From contig NZ_RBAL01000004.1 of NCBI RefSeq assembly GCF_003626535.1, positions 1 to 64,000 of the forward strand: a DNA stretch of 64,000 nt. The letters run 5' to 3'. This DNA comes from Streptomyces hoynatensis. Its GTDB lineage: Bacteria; Actinomycetota; Actinomycetes; Streptomycetales; Streptomycetaceae. Every line of letters starts with the position of its first letter. Position 1 is the first letter of the stretch. Under the pieces are notes generated by a model. The model was given only the letters and a program-made list of their open reading frames with translations, did no database searches and was not told the origin of the DNA. This document shows, piece after piece, positions 17,385 to 29,506 of the stretch. Made by a program: the position numbers and the translations under genes.

Positions 17385-18481
17385 GCAGCGCGGCGCTGCA
17401 CGTCGTGCAGCTGCTCGGCGGGGGCAGCGCCGGCACCGGGATGCACGTCAGGTCGCTGTCGGCCGGCCTGGTCGCCCGCGGCGTCGGCGTCACCGTCTGC
17501 GCCCCGGCCTCGGCGGAGCGGCGTTACCGGTTCACCGCGGCCGGCGCCCGTTTCGTGCCCACCCCGGTCACGGCCAGGCTGGAGGCGCTGAGCACGCTGC
17601 GCGCCGTGTGCGCCGGCGCGGACCTGGTGCACGCCCACGGCATGCGCGCCGGCATGCTGGCCGCGCTGGCGCTGCGCCGCCGCGCCGTCCCCCTCGTCGT
17701 CACCTGGCACACCCGGTCCACCACGCCGGGCATCCGCGCCCGGCTGCGTTCCGTCACCGAGCACTTCGTGGCGCGCGCCGCCTGGGTGGTGCTGGGCGCC
17801 ACCTCGGACCTGGTCGACCGGGCCCGCCGGCACGGCGCGCGCGACGCCCGCCTCGCGCCGGTGGCGCTGCCGCCCAGGAGCCGGGGCCGCGGCAGGAGCC
17901 CCGACCCGGACAAGGCGCGCGCCGACCTGGGCGCCCCGGACCGCCCGCTGCTGGTCACCGCGGCCAGGCTGGACCGGCAGCGGAGCCTGGACGTGCTGCT
18001 GACCGCCGCCCGCTCCTGGCGCGGGCTCACCCCGCAGCCGCTGCTCGTCGTCGCCGGCGAGGGCCGGGACCGCGCGGCCCTGCAGCGGCGCATCGACCGC
18101 GAGGAGCTGCCGGTGCGGCTGCTGGCCCCGGCCACCGAGGCCGCCCGGCTGCTCCCGGTCGCCGACGCCGCGCTGCTCGTCGCCGAGTGGGCGGGGCGGG
18201 CGCCCCTGGCCCAGGAGGCGCTGCGGCAGGGCGTGCCGCTGGTGGCCACCGAGGTGGGCGGCGTGCCCGAGCTGGTGGGGGACGCGGCCGTCCTCGTGCC
18301 GTACGGGGACCCGGTGGCGCTCGGCGCGGCGGTGCGGGCGCTGCTCGCCGACCAGGACAGGCGCGCGGCGCTGGGCGAGGCCGGGCGCGCGCGGGCCGGG
18401 ACCTGGCCGACCGAGGACACCACCGTCGCCCAGGTCCTGAGCGTCTACGACGAGCTCACCGAGGCCAGGCCCGCCTCCTGA
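17381..18481 (+). CDS. Glycosyltransferase family 4 (GT-B fold)
   Basis: 366 residues. The N-terminal LHVVQLLGGGSAGTGMHVRSLSAGLVARG is a typical acceptor-side GT4 glycine-rich start, followed by DLVHAHGMRAGMLA and VVTWH. The C-terminal half has VTAARLDRQRSLDVLLTA (sugar-nucleotide site) and EALRQGVPLVATEVGGVPELVGDAAVLVPYGD, the EX7E region of retaining GT-B enzymes. Acceptor and donor are unknown; the lack of sugar-biosynthesis neighbours gives no hint. The start is GTG 17381, which overlaps the stop of a possible short upstream ORF; a weak promoter-like catatt lies at 17299-17304. Confidence 0.88.
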   Translation: MSSAALHVVQLLGGGSAGTGMHVRSLSAGLVARGVGVTVCAPASAERRYRFTAAGARFVPTPVTARLEALSTLRAVCAGADLVHAHGMRAGMLAALALRRRAVPLVVTWHTRSTTPGIRARLRSVTEHFVARAAWVVLGATSDLVDRARRHGARDARLAPVALPPRSRGRGRSPDPDKARADLGAPDRPLLVTAARLDRQRSLDVLLTAARSWRGLTPQPLLVVAGEGRDRAALQRRIDREELPVRLLAPATEAARLLPVADAALLVAEWAGRAPLAQEALRQGVPLVATEVGGVPELVGDAAVLVPYGDPVALGAAVRALLADQDRRAALGEAGRARAGTWPTEDTTVAQVLSVYDELTEARPAS

Positions 18482-18580
18482 GGGCCCCGGGCACCAGGCC
18501 CGCGGGCCCGGCAGGGGCCCGGAGAGCGCCGTGGCCCGGCGTCCCGGGCCGGCGGGGCCGGGGGAGCCGGGCGGAAGGGG

Positions 18581-19660
18581 TCAGTACTCCAGCTCGGGCC
18601 GCAGCGGGCCGCCCACCGCGTGGAGGTGGCGCAGCACCTGCGCGTAGGAGTGGAACAGCCCCGTCTCGTGGTAGTCGATGTGGTGCTGGGCGCAGAAGGA
18701 CCGCACGATCTCCTGGGCGTGGCGCAGGTTGGGCCGGGGCATCGACGGGAAGAGGTGGTGCTCGATCTGGTAGTTCAGCCCGCCGAGCATGAAGTCGGTC
18801 AGCCGGTGCCCGCGGATGTTGCGGGAGGTCAGGACCTGCCGGCGCAGGAAGTCGATCTTGTCCTCCCGGGCGAAGATCGGCATGCCCTTGTGGTTGGGCG
18901 CGAAGGAGCAGCCCATGTACAGGCCGAAGAGGCCCTGCTGCACGAGCAGGAAGCACACGGCCTGGAGCGGGGGCAGCACCCAGAACAGCGCGGCGAGGTA
19001 GCCGATCACGTGCACCGCGAGCAGCGCCGCCTCCGCCAGCCTGGCCGGCCACCCGGTGCGGCCCCGGTCCAGCAGCGCCCGCACGCTCGCCACGTGCAGG
19101 TTGATGCCCTCGAGCAGCAGCATCGGGAAGAACAGCCACGCCTGGTGGCGCGCCAGCCAGCCGGCGGCCCCGCGGCGGCGGCGCGCGTGGTCCTCGGTGA
19201 ACGCGATCGGCCCGTCCGCGATGTCGGGATCGCGGTCGACCTGGTTGGGGTGGGCGTGGTGCCGGTTGTGCTTCGCGATCCACCAGCCGTAGCTGAGCCC
19301 GACGAGCAGGTTCCCGTGCAGGCGCCCCAGCAGGCCGTTGACGCGCTTGGAGGCGGCGATCTGGTGGTGCCCCGCGTCGTGCCCGAGGAAGGCGGTCTGC
19401 GTGAACATCAGCGCCAGGAAGGCGGCGACGGCCAGCTGCCACCAGGAAGGCCCGAGCAGGGCGAAGGCGGTCCACCCCGCGGCGAGCAGCAGCAGGTTCA
19501 CCACGATCTTCACGGTGTAGTAGCCGGGCCGCCGCTCCAGCAGCCGGGTCCGCTTGATCAGCCGGGACAGCGCGGCGTAGTCGCTGCCGCGGCGGCCGGG
19601 TGGAGCGCCCTGCGCGGCGAGGCCGGCACCGGCTTCCCGGTCGGCGATGTCGATGGTCAC
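18581..19660 (-). CDS. Membrane fatty acid desaturase (acyl-CoA/acyl-lipid type)
   Basis: 359 residues. Three histidine boxes bind the di-iron centre: HDAGHH at residues 94-99, HNRHH at 131-135 and QIEHHLFP near residue 300. Hydrophobic stretches around 50-90 and in the middle indicate 4 membrane helices. It introduces a double bond into fatty acyl chains, tuning membrane fluidity. GTG 19660 has a GGAG site just upstream; the frame from 19699 is longer but has no such signal. It is monocistronic and convergent with the glycosyltransferase. Confidence 0.92.
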   Translation of the reverse strand: MTIDIADREAGAGLAAQGAPPGRRGSDYAALSRLIKRTRLLERRPGYYTVKIVVNLLLLAAGWTAFALLGPSWWQLAVAAFLALMFTQTAFLGHDAGHHQIAASKRVNGLLGRLHGNLLVGLSYGWWIAKHNRHHAHPNQVDRDPDIADGPIAFTEDHARRRRGAAGWLARHQAWLFFPMLLLEGINLHVASVRALLDRGRTGWPARLAEAALLAVHVIGYLAALFWVLPPLQAVCFLLVQQGLFGLYMGCSFAPNHKGMPIFAREDKIDFLRRQVLTSRNIRGHRLTDFMLGGLNYQIEHHLFPSMPRPNLRHAQEIVRSFCAQHHIDYHETGLFHSYAQVLRHLHAVGGPLRPELEY

Positions 19661-19964
19661 TGCGGTCTCCTTCGAGCCTGGGGAGGGCGCCGGCCGCACG
19701 CGGGCGCCGAAAGGGCAGGGCCCGGCGTGGGAATCAGCGAAAAGGCACGATCAGGCAGACTCGCGGGGACCGCCATGGCACGGCGGGCACTTCTCCCGCC
19801 GGCGCCTTCCGGGTGGCGTGCGCCCGGGCCGATCGTCGGGGAGACACAGAAGTCGACGCTGCTGTCAACGGAGCGAAGAAGCTGAAGCTTTCATCCGGGT
19901 GGAACACGTCCACGGTACAGGGCCGGGCGGGTAACCCGTCCGGCCGTGCGCCCGGGGACCGGGA
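19661..19964. other. Intergenic region upstream of the desaturase
   Basis: About 300 bp between the desaturase start and the GH15 terminator hairpin. It is less GC-rich at 19720-19920 than its surroundings. Short open frames here have no ribosome site and no recognisable sequence. It presumably carries the desaturase promoter, which I cannot place. Confidence 0.4.
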
Positions 19965-20005
19965 GGCGGTGAGGCGGCTCCCGGGCGGGGAGCCGCCTCA
20001 CCGCC
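19965..20005 (-). terminator. 17-bp perfect hairpin after the GH15 gene
   Basis: ggcggtgaggcggctcc at 19965-19981 pairs perfectly with 19989-20005 around a 7-nt loop. It begins 6 bp beyond the stop codon of the GH15 gene and has no U-tract. It is a strong factor-independent terminator or 3' stabiliser. Confidence 0.85.
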
Positions 20006-20011
20006 CGCGGC

Positions 20012-21817
<1,806 letters not shown>

Positions 21818-22160
21818 GTGCCACTCCAGTCGAACAGTGCTCCGCCCCCCGTGGGACGTGCGGATTTTCCCTCGCCCATCTGAGCGTCCGAGCAGAATAC
21901 GAGAGGCGAGGCGGTGCTTACGACACCTCTCGGATATCGGATCGGGCCACCGCGGTGACCTTGTTCACGTTAGATGGGAAAAGTCGAGATCCTGCATGAG
22001 ATCGGCTTCGGCGCCGCTTCAGGTTCCGGCCACTGATACGCTGGCACTCCGTGGAGCGGAGGGCAGCGATCCCCCGAACCCCCTCATCGGCACCTCCCCG
22101 GGTACCCCGTGCGGAGGCCGTTGTGCATCCGACCTCGCGACACGGGAGCTCCCTTTGGCC
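21818..22160. other. Intergenic region between GH15 and pyrG
   Basis: 343 bp holding the divergent promoters of the GH15 gene and pyrG. A 7-bp inverted repeat, cgagagg at 21900-21906 with cctctcg at 21926-21932, could be an operator or a small hairpin. The stretch 21950-22010 is comparatively AT-rich. No reiterated-G attenuation signal like that of Bacillus pyrG is evident, and no ORF is convincing. Confidence 0.4.
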
Positions 22161-23828
<1,668 letters not shown>

Positions 23829-23833
23829 GCGCC

Positions 23834-24487
23834 ATGACCGAGCAGCCCCGTGACTTCCTCGCCGACACCCCGGCCGAGTGGCCCGTCACCTCGTCCCAGA
23901 CCCCCTTCACCGGCAACAAGACCAGCGTGCGCGCCGACGAGGTCGTGATGCCGGGCGGCCGCACCGCCCGCCGCGACTACCAGGTCCACCCGGGCTCGGT
24001 GGCCGTCCTCGCCCTCGACGAACGCGACCGGGTGGCCGTCATCGAGCAGTACCGCCACCCGGTGCGGCACCGGCTGTGGGAGATCCCGGCGGGGCTGCTC
24101 GACGTGCCGGGGGAGCCCCCGCTCGACGCCGCGCGGCGCGAGCTGTACGAGGAGGCCCACATCAAGGCGGACGACTGGCAGGTGCTCGTCGACGTCTACA
24201 CCAGCCCTGGCGGCTCCGACGAGGCCGTGCGGGTCTACCTGGCCCGCGGCCTCGCCGAGGCGGAGCAGGAGCGGTTCGCCGCCGAGGAGGAAGAGGCGGA
24301 GATGCGGCACGCCTGGGTGCCGCTCGCCGAGCTGACCCGCGGGGTGCTGGCCGGCCGGCTGCACAACACCTGCCTCGCCGTGGGCGTGCTGGCGCTCACC
24401 GCGGCCCGCGCCGAGGGCGGCCTCGGCACCCTGCGCCCCGCCGACGCCCCCTGGGAGGCCCGCCCCTTCGGGCCTGACGTGTCCTGA
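23834..24487 (+). CDS. Nudix hydrolase, ADP-ribose pyrophosphatase type
   Basis: 217 residues. The Nudix box runs from GLLDVPGEPPLDAARRE to LYEEA (G-x5-E-x7-RE-x2-EE form) near residues 94-116. The preceding RRDYQVHPGSVAVLALDERDRVAVIEQYRHPV is typical of ADP-ribose pyrophosphatases such as MutT/NudF types. It probably hydrolyses ADP-ribose or related dinucleotide sugars. ATG 23834 lies 5 bp after the pyrG stop. Confidence 0.92.
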   Translation: MTEQPRDFLADTPAEWPVTSSQTPFTGNKTSVRADEVVMPGGRTARRDYQVHPGSVAVLALDERDRVAVIEQYRHPVRHRLWEIPAGLLDVPGEPPLDAARRELYEEAHIKADDWQVLVDVYTSPGGSDEAVRVYLARGLAEAEQERFAAEEEEAEMRHAWVPLAELTRGVLAGRLHNTCLAVGVLALTAARAEGGLGTLRPADAPWEARPFGPDVS

Positions 24488-24511
24488 CCTGGCGTCACCA
24501 GGAGCGTGGCA

Positions 24512-24517
24512 TACGCT
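24512..24517 (+). promoter_or_regulatory. -10-like TACGCT of a leaderless gene
   Basis: TACGCT lies exactly 6 nt before GTG 24524. The AGGAG at 24499-24503 is too far away for this GTG and too close to the alternative GTG 24506, which supports a leaderless start. Confidence 0.5.
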
Positions 24518-24523
24518 CGGCCC

Positions 24524-26779
24524 GTGACGGACCTGACCGAACAGCCAGTCACCGGACGGATGCGGGTTCCCGAGTTCCTCGGCCGCCGGCGGGAACTCGC
24601 CGACCTGCGCGCCGGCCTCGACCGGGCCGGGCTCGACACCATGGCGGGCCGTCCCGCGGCCCGCTGCCGGGTGCTCCTCGTGGCCGGCCGCCCGGGCACC
24701 GGCAGGACCGCGCTCGCCGAGAAGTTCGCCGCCGAGCTGGTGGCCGAGGGCGGCCACAGGAACGGCGTGCTGCGCGCCCGCCTCACCGGCCCCGGCGGGG
24801 TGCCCGAGCCGGCCGAGCGCGCCGTGCGCGAGCTGCTGGCCGCCCTGGGCGTCCGCCCGCCCGTGGGCGCGGACGACGGGGAGCTGATCGACGTGCTGCA
24901 CGAGGCGCTGTCGGGGCGGCGGGCCGTGCTGCTGCTCGACGACGTGGCCTCGGCGCGGCAGCTCGCGGAGCTGGTCCCCGACGGCCGGGACAACCTGGTG
25001 CTCGCCGTCTCGACCGGTCCGCTCACCGGCGTGCCGGACGTGCGGCCCTGCACCCTCGGCGGCCTCGACCGGCAGACCGCGCTGCGGCTGCTGGCGCGCG
25101 GGGCGGGCCCGGTGCGGATCGCCAACGACCCCAGCGCGGCCGATCGCCTCGCCGAGGCGTGCGGGGACCGGCCCGCCGCCCTGGTGCTCGCCGCGGGCTG
25201 GCTGGCCGCGCATCCGGAGGCCACCGTCGCCGATGCCCTCCGCCGGCTGTCGGCGGCCCGGGACCCGGCGTTCGCGCCGCCGGAAGACCCCGAGGCCGCC
25301 GGGGCGGCCGGGCCCGGGGAGGGGGAGGGCGGCGGACGGGCGGACCCGCCCAAAGACCAGGAAGCGGCGGAGGTCCCCGCCGGCGCCGGGGACCTCGCGG
25401 ACGAGCCGCTGCGCCGCGCCTTCCTCCTGGCCCACTCCGGCCTGCCCGCGCACGCCGCCCGGCTGCTGCGGCTGCTCGTGCTCGCCCCCGCGGGCCTGGT
25501 CGACGCCCACACCGCGGGCGCCCTGGCGGGCTGCCCCTTCGGCGTCGCCAGGGCCACCCTCGCCGACCTCGCGGCGGCCGGCCTGCTGCGCCTGGCCAGG
25601 CCCACGGTCGTGGGCGGCGCGGAGGCCGGCGCCGGGGACGGCGAGGAGTACGCCGTCCCCGGCTGCTTCGACCCGCTGCTGCGCGCGCTGCTGCGCCACC
25701 GCGAGCGCCCCGGCGAACTCCTGCTGGCCCGGGCGCGGATGCTGGAGCGCACCGTCCGCAGGCTGCGCGCCTGCCAGGCCGTCACCGAGCCGCGGGGCTC
25801 GGCGGCCAGGGAGTGGCTCGCCGGCCAGCCGGCCGCGCTGCGCTTCCCCGGCCCGGCCGCCGCGAACCGGTGGCTCGCGGCCCACAGGACCGCCCTGCTC
25901 GCCGTGGCCCGCCTGGCCGTCGCCGACGGCGAACTCGACACCCTGGCGCGGCGGGTGATCGCCGCGCTCGGCCACGCCCTGCTGGCGCACCTCGGCGACG
26001 AGGAGGCGGCGCCCGACCTGTACCGGCTCCACGAGTTCTCGCTCACCGTGGCCGACCGGCAGCGGCTGGCGGGGGAGCGGGCCGCGGCCCTGCTCAACCT
26101 CGGCGACCTGGACGCCCGCGCCGGGCGCCCGGCCGCCGCGCTCGACCGGTACCGGGCCGCTCTGGAGGCCGCGCGCGGCGAGCGGGAGCAGGTGGAGGAC
26201 TCGCTGGTGGGCCGGGCCCTGGAGTCGCTCGGCGCCACCTACGCCTCGGGCGGGGACTGGCCACGGGCCGCCGACTGGTTCGGCCGTGCCCTCGCGCTGC
26301 GCCAGGCCCGCGGCGACCTGGCCGCCGTGGCCAGGCTCCAGGGCCGGGCCGCCGACGCCCTGCACCGGGCCGGGCTGTGGGACGAGGCGCTGCGCGGCTG
26401 GCGGGCCGCCGCCGCCGCGCACCGCAGGCGGGGCGAGACGGGGGAGCAGGCCGTGGCCCTGGCCAGGGCGGCCGAGGTGCAGGACTTGGCGGGCTGGCCC
26501 GAGGACGCGCTGCGCACCGGGGAGGACGCCCTGCGCCTGGCGGCGCGCGCCGGGGACCTGCCGCTCCAGGCGGCGCTGCGCGCCCGGCTCGCGGACTGCG
26601 CCGAGCGCTGCGGCCGTCCGGCGGAGGCCAGGCAGCACCGCTCCGCCGCCGCGCGCCTGCCGGCCGCCCCGCCCGCGCCCCGGGACCGGGCGCACCGGGA
26701 GCCACCCGGCGGGCAATCCTCTGGATCAGCAGAGGGAACGGCTTTTGAAACACAGAACACACGCCCAGGAAATGAGTGA
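24524..26779 (+). CDS. STAND-type NTPase with TPR repeats; Walker A Lys replaced by Arg
   Basis: 751 residues. After FLGRRRELADLRAGL comes a NB-ARC-like P-loop, GRPGTGRT at residues 55-62, where Arg61 replaces the canonical Lys. The Walker B is VLLLDDV (135-141), and a winged-helix-like region with LLRLLVLAPAGLVDAHTAGAL follows an E/P/G-rich insert. The C-terminal third has TPR-like helices (NLGDLDARAGRPAAALDRYRAALEAARG; SLGATYASGGDWPRAADWFGRALALRQ). No DNA-binding domain or signal peptide is seen. STAND proteins are signal-controlled switches; the ligand and output here are unknown. It lies between pyrG-nudix and ald; the start rests on the leaderless -10. Confidence 0.85.
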   Translation: MTDLTEQPVTGRMRVPEFLGRRRELADLRAGLDRAGLDTMAGRPAARCRVLLVAGRPGTGRTALAEKFAAELVAEGGHRNGVLRARLTGPGGVPEPAERAVRELLAALGVRPPVGADDGELIDVLHEALSGRRAVLLLDDVASARQLAELVPDGRDNLVLAVSTGPLTGVPDVRPCTLGGLDRQTALRLLARGAGPVRIANDPSAADRLAEACGDRPAALVLAAGWLAAHPEATVADALRRLSAARDPAFAPPEDPEAAGAAGPGEGEGGGRADPPKDQEAAEVPAGAGDLADEPLRRAFLLAHSGLPAHAARLLRLLVLAPAGLVDAHTAGALAGCPFGVARATLADLAAAGLLRLARPTVVGGAEAGAGDGEEYAVPGCFDPLLRALLRHRERPGELLLARARMLERTVRRLRACQAVTEPRGSAAREWLAGQPAALRFPGPAAANRWLAAHRTALLAVARLAVADGELDTLARRVIAALGHALLAHLGDEEAAPDLYRLHEFSLTVADRQRLAGERAAALLNLGDLDARAGRPAAALDRYRAALEAARGEREQVEDSLVGRALESLGATYASGGDWPRAADWFGRALALRQARGDLAAVARLQGRAADALHRAGLWDEALRGWRAAAAAHRRRGETGEQAVALARAAEVQDLAGWPEDALRTGEDALRLAARAGDLPLQAALRARLADCAERCGRPAEARQHRSAAARLPAAPPAPRDRAHREPPGGQSSGSAEGTAFETQNTRPGNE

Positions 26780-26788
26780 ATGCAAGGC

Positions 26789-26816
26789 TGGACAACCTCA
26801 TCTCCTTAGTTAGAAT
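26789..26816 (+). promoter_or_regulatory. Putative sigma-HrdB promoter of ald
   Basis: TGGACA (26789-26794), a 16-nt spacer and TAGAAT (26811-26816) precede the ald start by about 60 nt. This is the best -35/-10 pair in the gap, in a locally AT-richer stretch. The downstream cgtag repeats at 26834-26847 could be part of a regulator site. Confidence 0.55.
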
Positions 26817-26876
26817 GGCAGTGGTAACGCAACGTAGCGCACCGTAGATCGCCGCAGATCGAGGACCGTGATCGAC

Positions 26877-27992
26877 GTGAAGGTCGGCATCCCCCGCGAG
26901 GTCAAGAACAACGAGTACCGAGTAGCCATCACCCCGGCCGGCGTGCACGAGCTGGTCTCCGGTGGGCACGAGGTCTATGTGGAGCGGGGGGCCGGGCTCG
27001 GCTCCGCGATCCCCGACGAGGAGTACACCGCGGCGGGCGCCGTCGCGCTGGCGGAGGCGGACGAGGTCTGGGCCCGCGCCGACCTCCTGCTGAAGGTCAA
27101 GGAGCCGGTCGCCGAGGAGTTCCACCGGCTGCGCAAGGACCAGGTGCTCTTCACCTACCTGCACCTGGCGGCCTCCGCCGAGTGCACCCGCGCCCTGCTC
27201 GACTCCGGCACCACCGCCATCGCCTACGAGACCGTCGAGGCCGCGGACCGCTCCCTGCCGCTGCTCGCCCCGATGTCCGAGGTGGCCGGCCGGATCGCCC
27301 CCCAGGTGGGCGCCTACCACCTGATGCGCTCGGCCGGCGGCCGCGGCGTGCTCCCCGGCGGCGTCCCCGGCACCCCGGCGGCGCGGGCGGTGGTCGTCGG
27401 CTGCGGGGTGGCCGGCCGGCAGGCCACGCAGATCGCCGTCGGCATGGGCTTCCACGTCACGCTGCTCGACACGGACGTGGCCAAACTGCGCGAGGCCGAC
27501 CGGGCGTTCGGCACCCGGGTGCAGACGGTGGTGTCCAACGCCTACGAGCTGGAGCGCGCGGTACTCGGCGCCGACCTGGTGGTCGGGGCCGTGCTGGTCC
27601 CGGGGGCCAGGGCGCCCCGGCTGGTGAGCGACGCGCTGGTGGCCCGGATGAAGCCCGGCAGTGTCCTTGTCGACATCGCGATCGACCAGGGCGGCTGCTT
27701 CGAGGGCTCGCGGCCCACCACCCACGCGGAACCGACCTTCCGCGTCCACGAGTCGGTGTTCTACTGCGTGGCGAACATGCCGGGCGCCGTGCCGAGCACC
27801 TCGACCTCCGCGCTGACCAACGTCACGCTGCCGTACATCGTCAGGCTCGCCTCGCTGGGCTGGCGGCGGGCGCTGCGCGAGGACCCGGGGCTGGGGCGCG
27901 GCCTCAACGTCCACGACGGGCAGGTGGTCTCCGTCCCGGTGGCCGGGGCCCACGGCCTGCCGCACACCGAACTCGCCGCGATCCTCGGCTGA
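26877..27992 (+). CDS. ald: L-alanine dehydrogenase
   Basis: 371 residues. It reversibly deaminates alanine to pyruvate with NAD. It has VKVGIPREVKNNEYRVAITPAGVHEL at the start, the catalytic His in YLHLAASAECTRALL, and a Rossmann domain (VVVGCGVAGRQATQIAVGMGFHVTLLD). Note VVGCGVAG where most family members have GGGVxG. The signature DIAIDQGGCFEGSRPTTH is complete. GTG 26877 is preferred to GTG 26868 because GAGGA (26861-26865) is only 2 nt before the latter. Confidence 0.95.
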   Translation: MKVGIPREVKNNEYRVAITPAGVHELVSGGHEVYVERGAGLGSAIPDEEYTAAGAVALAEADEVWARADLLLKVKEPVAEEFHRLRKDQVLFTYLHLAASAECTRALLDSGTTAIAYETVEAADRSLPLLAPMSEVAGRIAPQVGAYHLMRSAGGRGVLPGGVPGTPAARAVVVGCGVAGRQATQIAVGMGFHVTLLDTDVAKLREADRAFGTRVQTVVSNAYELERAVLGADLVVGAVLVPGARAPRLVSDALVARMKPGSVLVDIAIDQGGCFEGSRPTTHAEPTFRVHESVFYCVANMPGAVPSTSTSALTNVTLPYIVRLASLGWRRALREDPGLGRGLNVHDGQVVSVPVAGAHGLPHTELAAILG

Positions 27993-28339
27993 ATCGCGCG
28001 CGGCGCCGCGTCAACCGGCGGGTCAACATCAGGAATGTCACACGACCCGCGGTGGTTGGCCGCGCCGCGCGCGAAGCGGTACCCTCCCCTCCGCGCCGCG
28101 CCCACCGGTCAACTCGTCATGAATGTTGCGCTTTAGCCGATTCGCGCCCCCGGGAATCGTCCCACTGGCGAGGCTTGTGCCCTTGACAAGCGAGTGTTCG
28201 ACGGCCGACACATCCGTGCCGGTCCGGCGGATTGTGTTGCTGTGAACCGCCGACACGCCATAGAGTCGCCAATCGTCGGCATGGTGCAACGCTGACTCTG
28301 TCTAGAAGTTCCCTGGTCCCCAAGGAGGTAAGACGACTT
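27993..28339. other. Intergenic region upstream of parA
   Basis: 347 bp. It starts with a long-loop 12-bp inverted repeat (27994-28005 with 28063-28074) that may terminate ald transcripts. A TAGAGT at 28261-28266 is a candidate -10 for parA, but its -35 is poor (TTGCTG with a 19-nt spacer). No ORF is convincing. Confidence 0.4.
28322..28329 (+). promoter_or_regulatory. Full-consensus ribosome binding site of parA
   Basis: AAGGAGGT, a full match to the anti-16S sequence, lies 10 nt before GTG 28340. It decides the start of the ParA-like gene against the longer frame from 28232. Confidence 0.85.
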
Positions 28340-29506
28340 GTGAATGAGTCGACAATTACTCCCCGGGGAGGACAACCAGGCATCCCGGAGCGGCAGCACA
28401 GCGCCTCGGATCTGACGGGCATGGGCTCCGTCGCTGTCCACACCTACGCAACCCACCAGAGCCAACCGAGCATGACAGCGCATCAGAGCACGGAAGGCCA
28501 TGACGCGAACGCCATGGCAGCGAACCGCACGGTCGGCTCCACCGACCGTCTCCCCGACTACGAAGACCTCCCCGACGGGCAGTTCTACGACCCGGACGCG
28601 GAGTACGAGCCCGATCCCGAGTACGCCGCCACCATCGCGCCCGACGCGGCCAGGCAGCGCCGCGAGCGCATCGGCCCCACCGGTCGCCCGCTGCCGTACT
28701 TCCCCATCCCGGGGCCGCTGACCGAGCGCGGCCCGGCGAAGATCATCGCGATGTGCAACCAGAAGGGCGGGGTCGGCAAGACCACCTCGGCCATCAACCT
28801 GGGCGCCGCGCTCGCCGAGTACGGCCGCCGGGTCCTGCTGGTCGACTTCGACCCGCAGGGCGCCCTGTCCGTCGGCCTCGGGGTCAACCCGATGGAACTC
28901 GACCTCACCATCTACAACCTGCTGATGGAACGGGGCATGGCGCCCGACGAGGTCCTGCTGAAGACCGCCGTCGCGGGCATGGACCTGCTGCCGAGCAACA
29001 TCGACCTCTCCGCGGCCGAGGTGCAGCTCGTCAGCGAGGTGGCCCGGGAGTCGACCCTCCAGCGCGCCCTGCAACCGCTGGTCAACGACTACGACTTCGT
29101 CATCATCGACTGCCAGCCCTCGCTCGGCCTGCTCACCGTGAACGCGCTCACCGCGGCGCACAAGGTGATCGTGCCGCTGGAGTGCGAGTTCTTCGCGCTG
29201 CGCGGCGTCGCCCTGCTGACGGAGACGATCGAGAAGGTGCAGGAGCGGCTGAACCCCGACCTGCGCCTGGACGGCATCCTCGCCACGATGTACGACTCCC
29301 GCACGGTGCACAGCCGGGAGGTCCTGGCCCGCGTGGTCGAGGCCTTCGACGACAACGTGTACCACACGGTCATCGGGCGCACCGTCCGTTTCCCGGAGAC
29401 CACCGTGGCCGGGGAGCCGATCACCACCTACGCCTCCAACTCGGTCGGCGCGGCCGCGTACCGCCAGCTCGCCAGGGAGGTGCTCGCCCGGTGCCACGCC
29501 GAGTGA
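28340..29506 (+). CDS. ParA-family ATPase (orphan, linked to scpAB)
   Basis: 388 residues with an unusual ~135-residue N-terminal extension, rich in polar and acidic residues (DYEDLPDGQFYDPDAEYEPDPEY), before the ATPase domain. Deviant Walker A KGGVGKTT is at residues 142-149, A' is LLVDFDPQGALS, and Walker B is FVIIDCQPSLGLL. ParA ATPases form nucleotide-dependent dimers on DNA that position chromosomes or protein complexes. The partner is probably the overlapping RHH gene rather than a ParB. Followed by scpA and scpB, so a role in chromosome organisation is likely; this is not the oriC-linked ParAB. Confidence 0.93.
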   Translation: MNESTITPRGGQPGIPERQHSASDLTGMGSVAVHTYATHQSQPSMTAHQSTEGHDANAMAANRTVGSTDRLPDYEDLPDGQFYDPDAEYEPDPEYAATIAPDAARQRRERIGPTGRPLPYFPIPGPLTERGPAKIIAMCNQKGGVGKTTSAINLGAALAEYGRRVLLVDFDPQGALSVGLGVNPMELDLTIYNLLMERGMAPDEVLLKTAVAGMDLLPSNIDLSAAEVQLVSEVARESTLQRALQPLVNDYDFVIIDCQPSLGLLTVNALTAAHKVIVPLECEFFALRGVALLTETIEKVQERLNPDLRLDGILATMYDSRTVHSREVLARVVEAFDDNVYHTVIGRTVRFPETTVAGEPITTYASNSVGAAAYRQLAREVLARCHAE

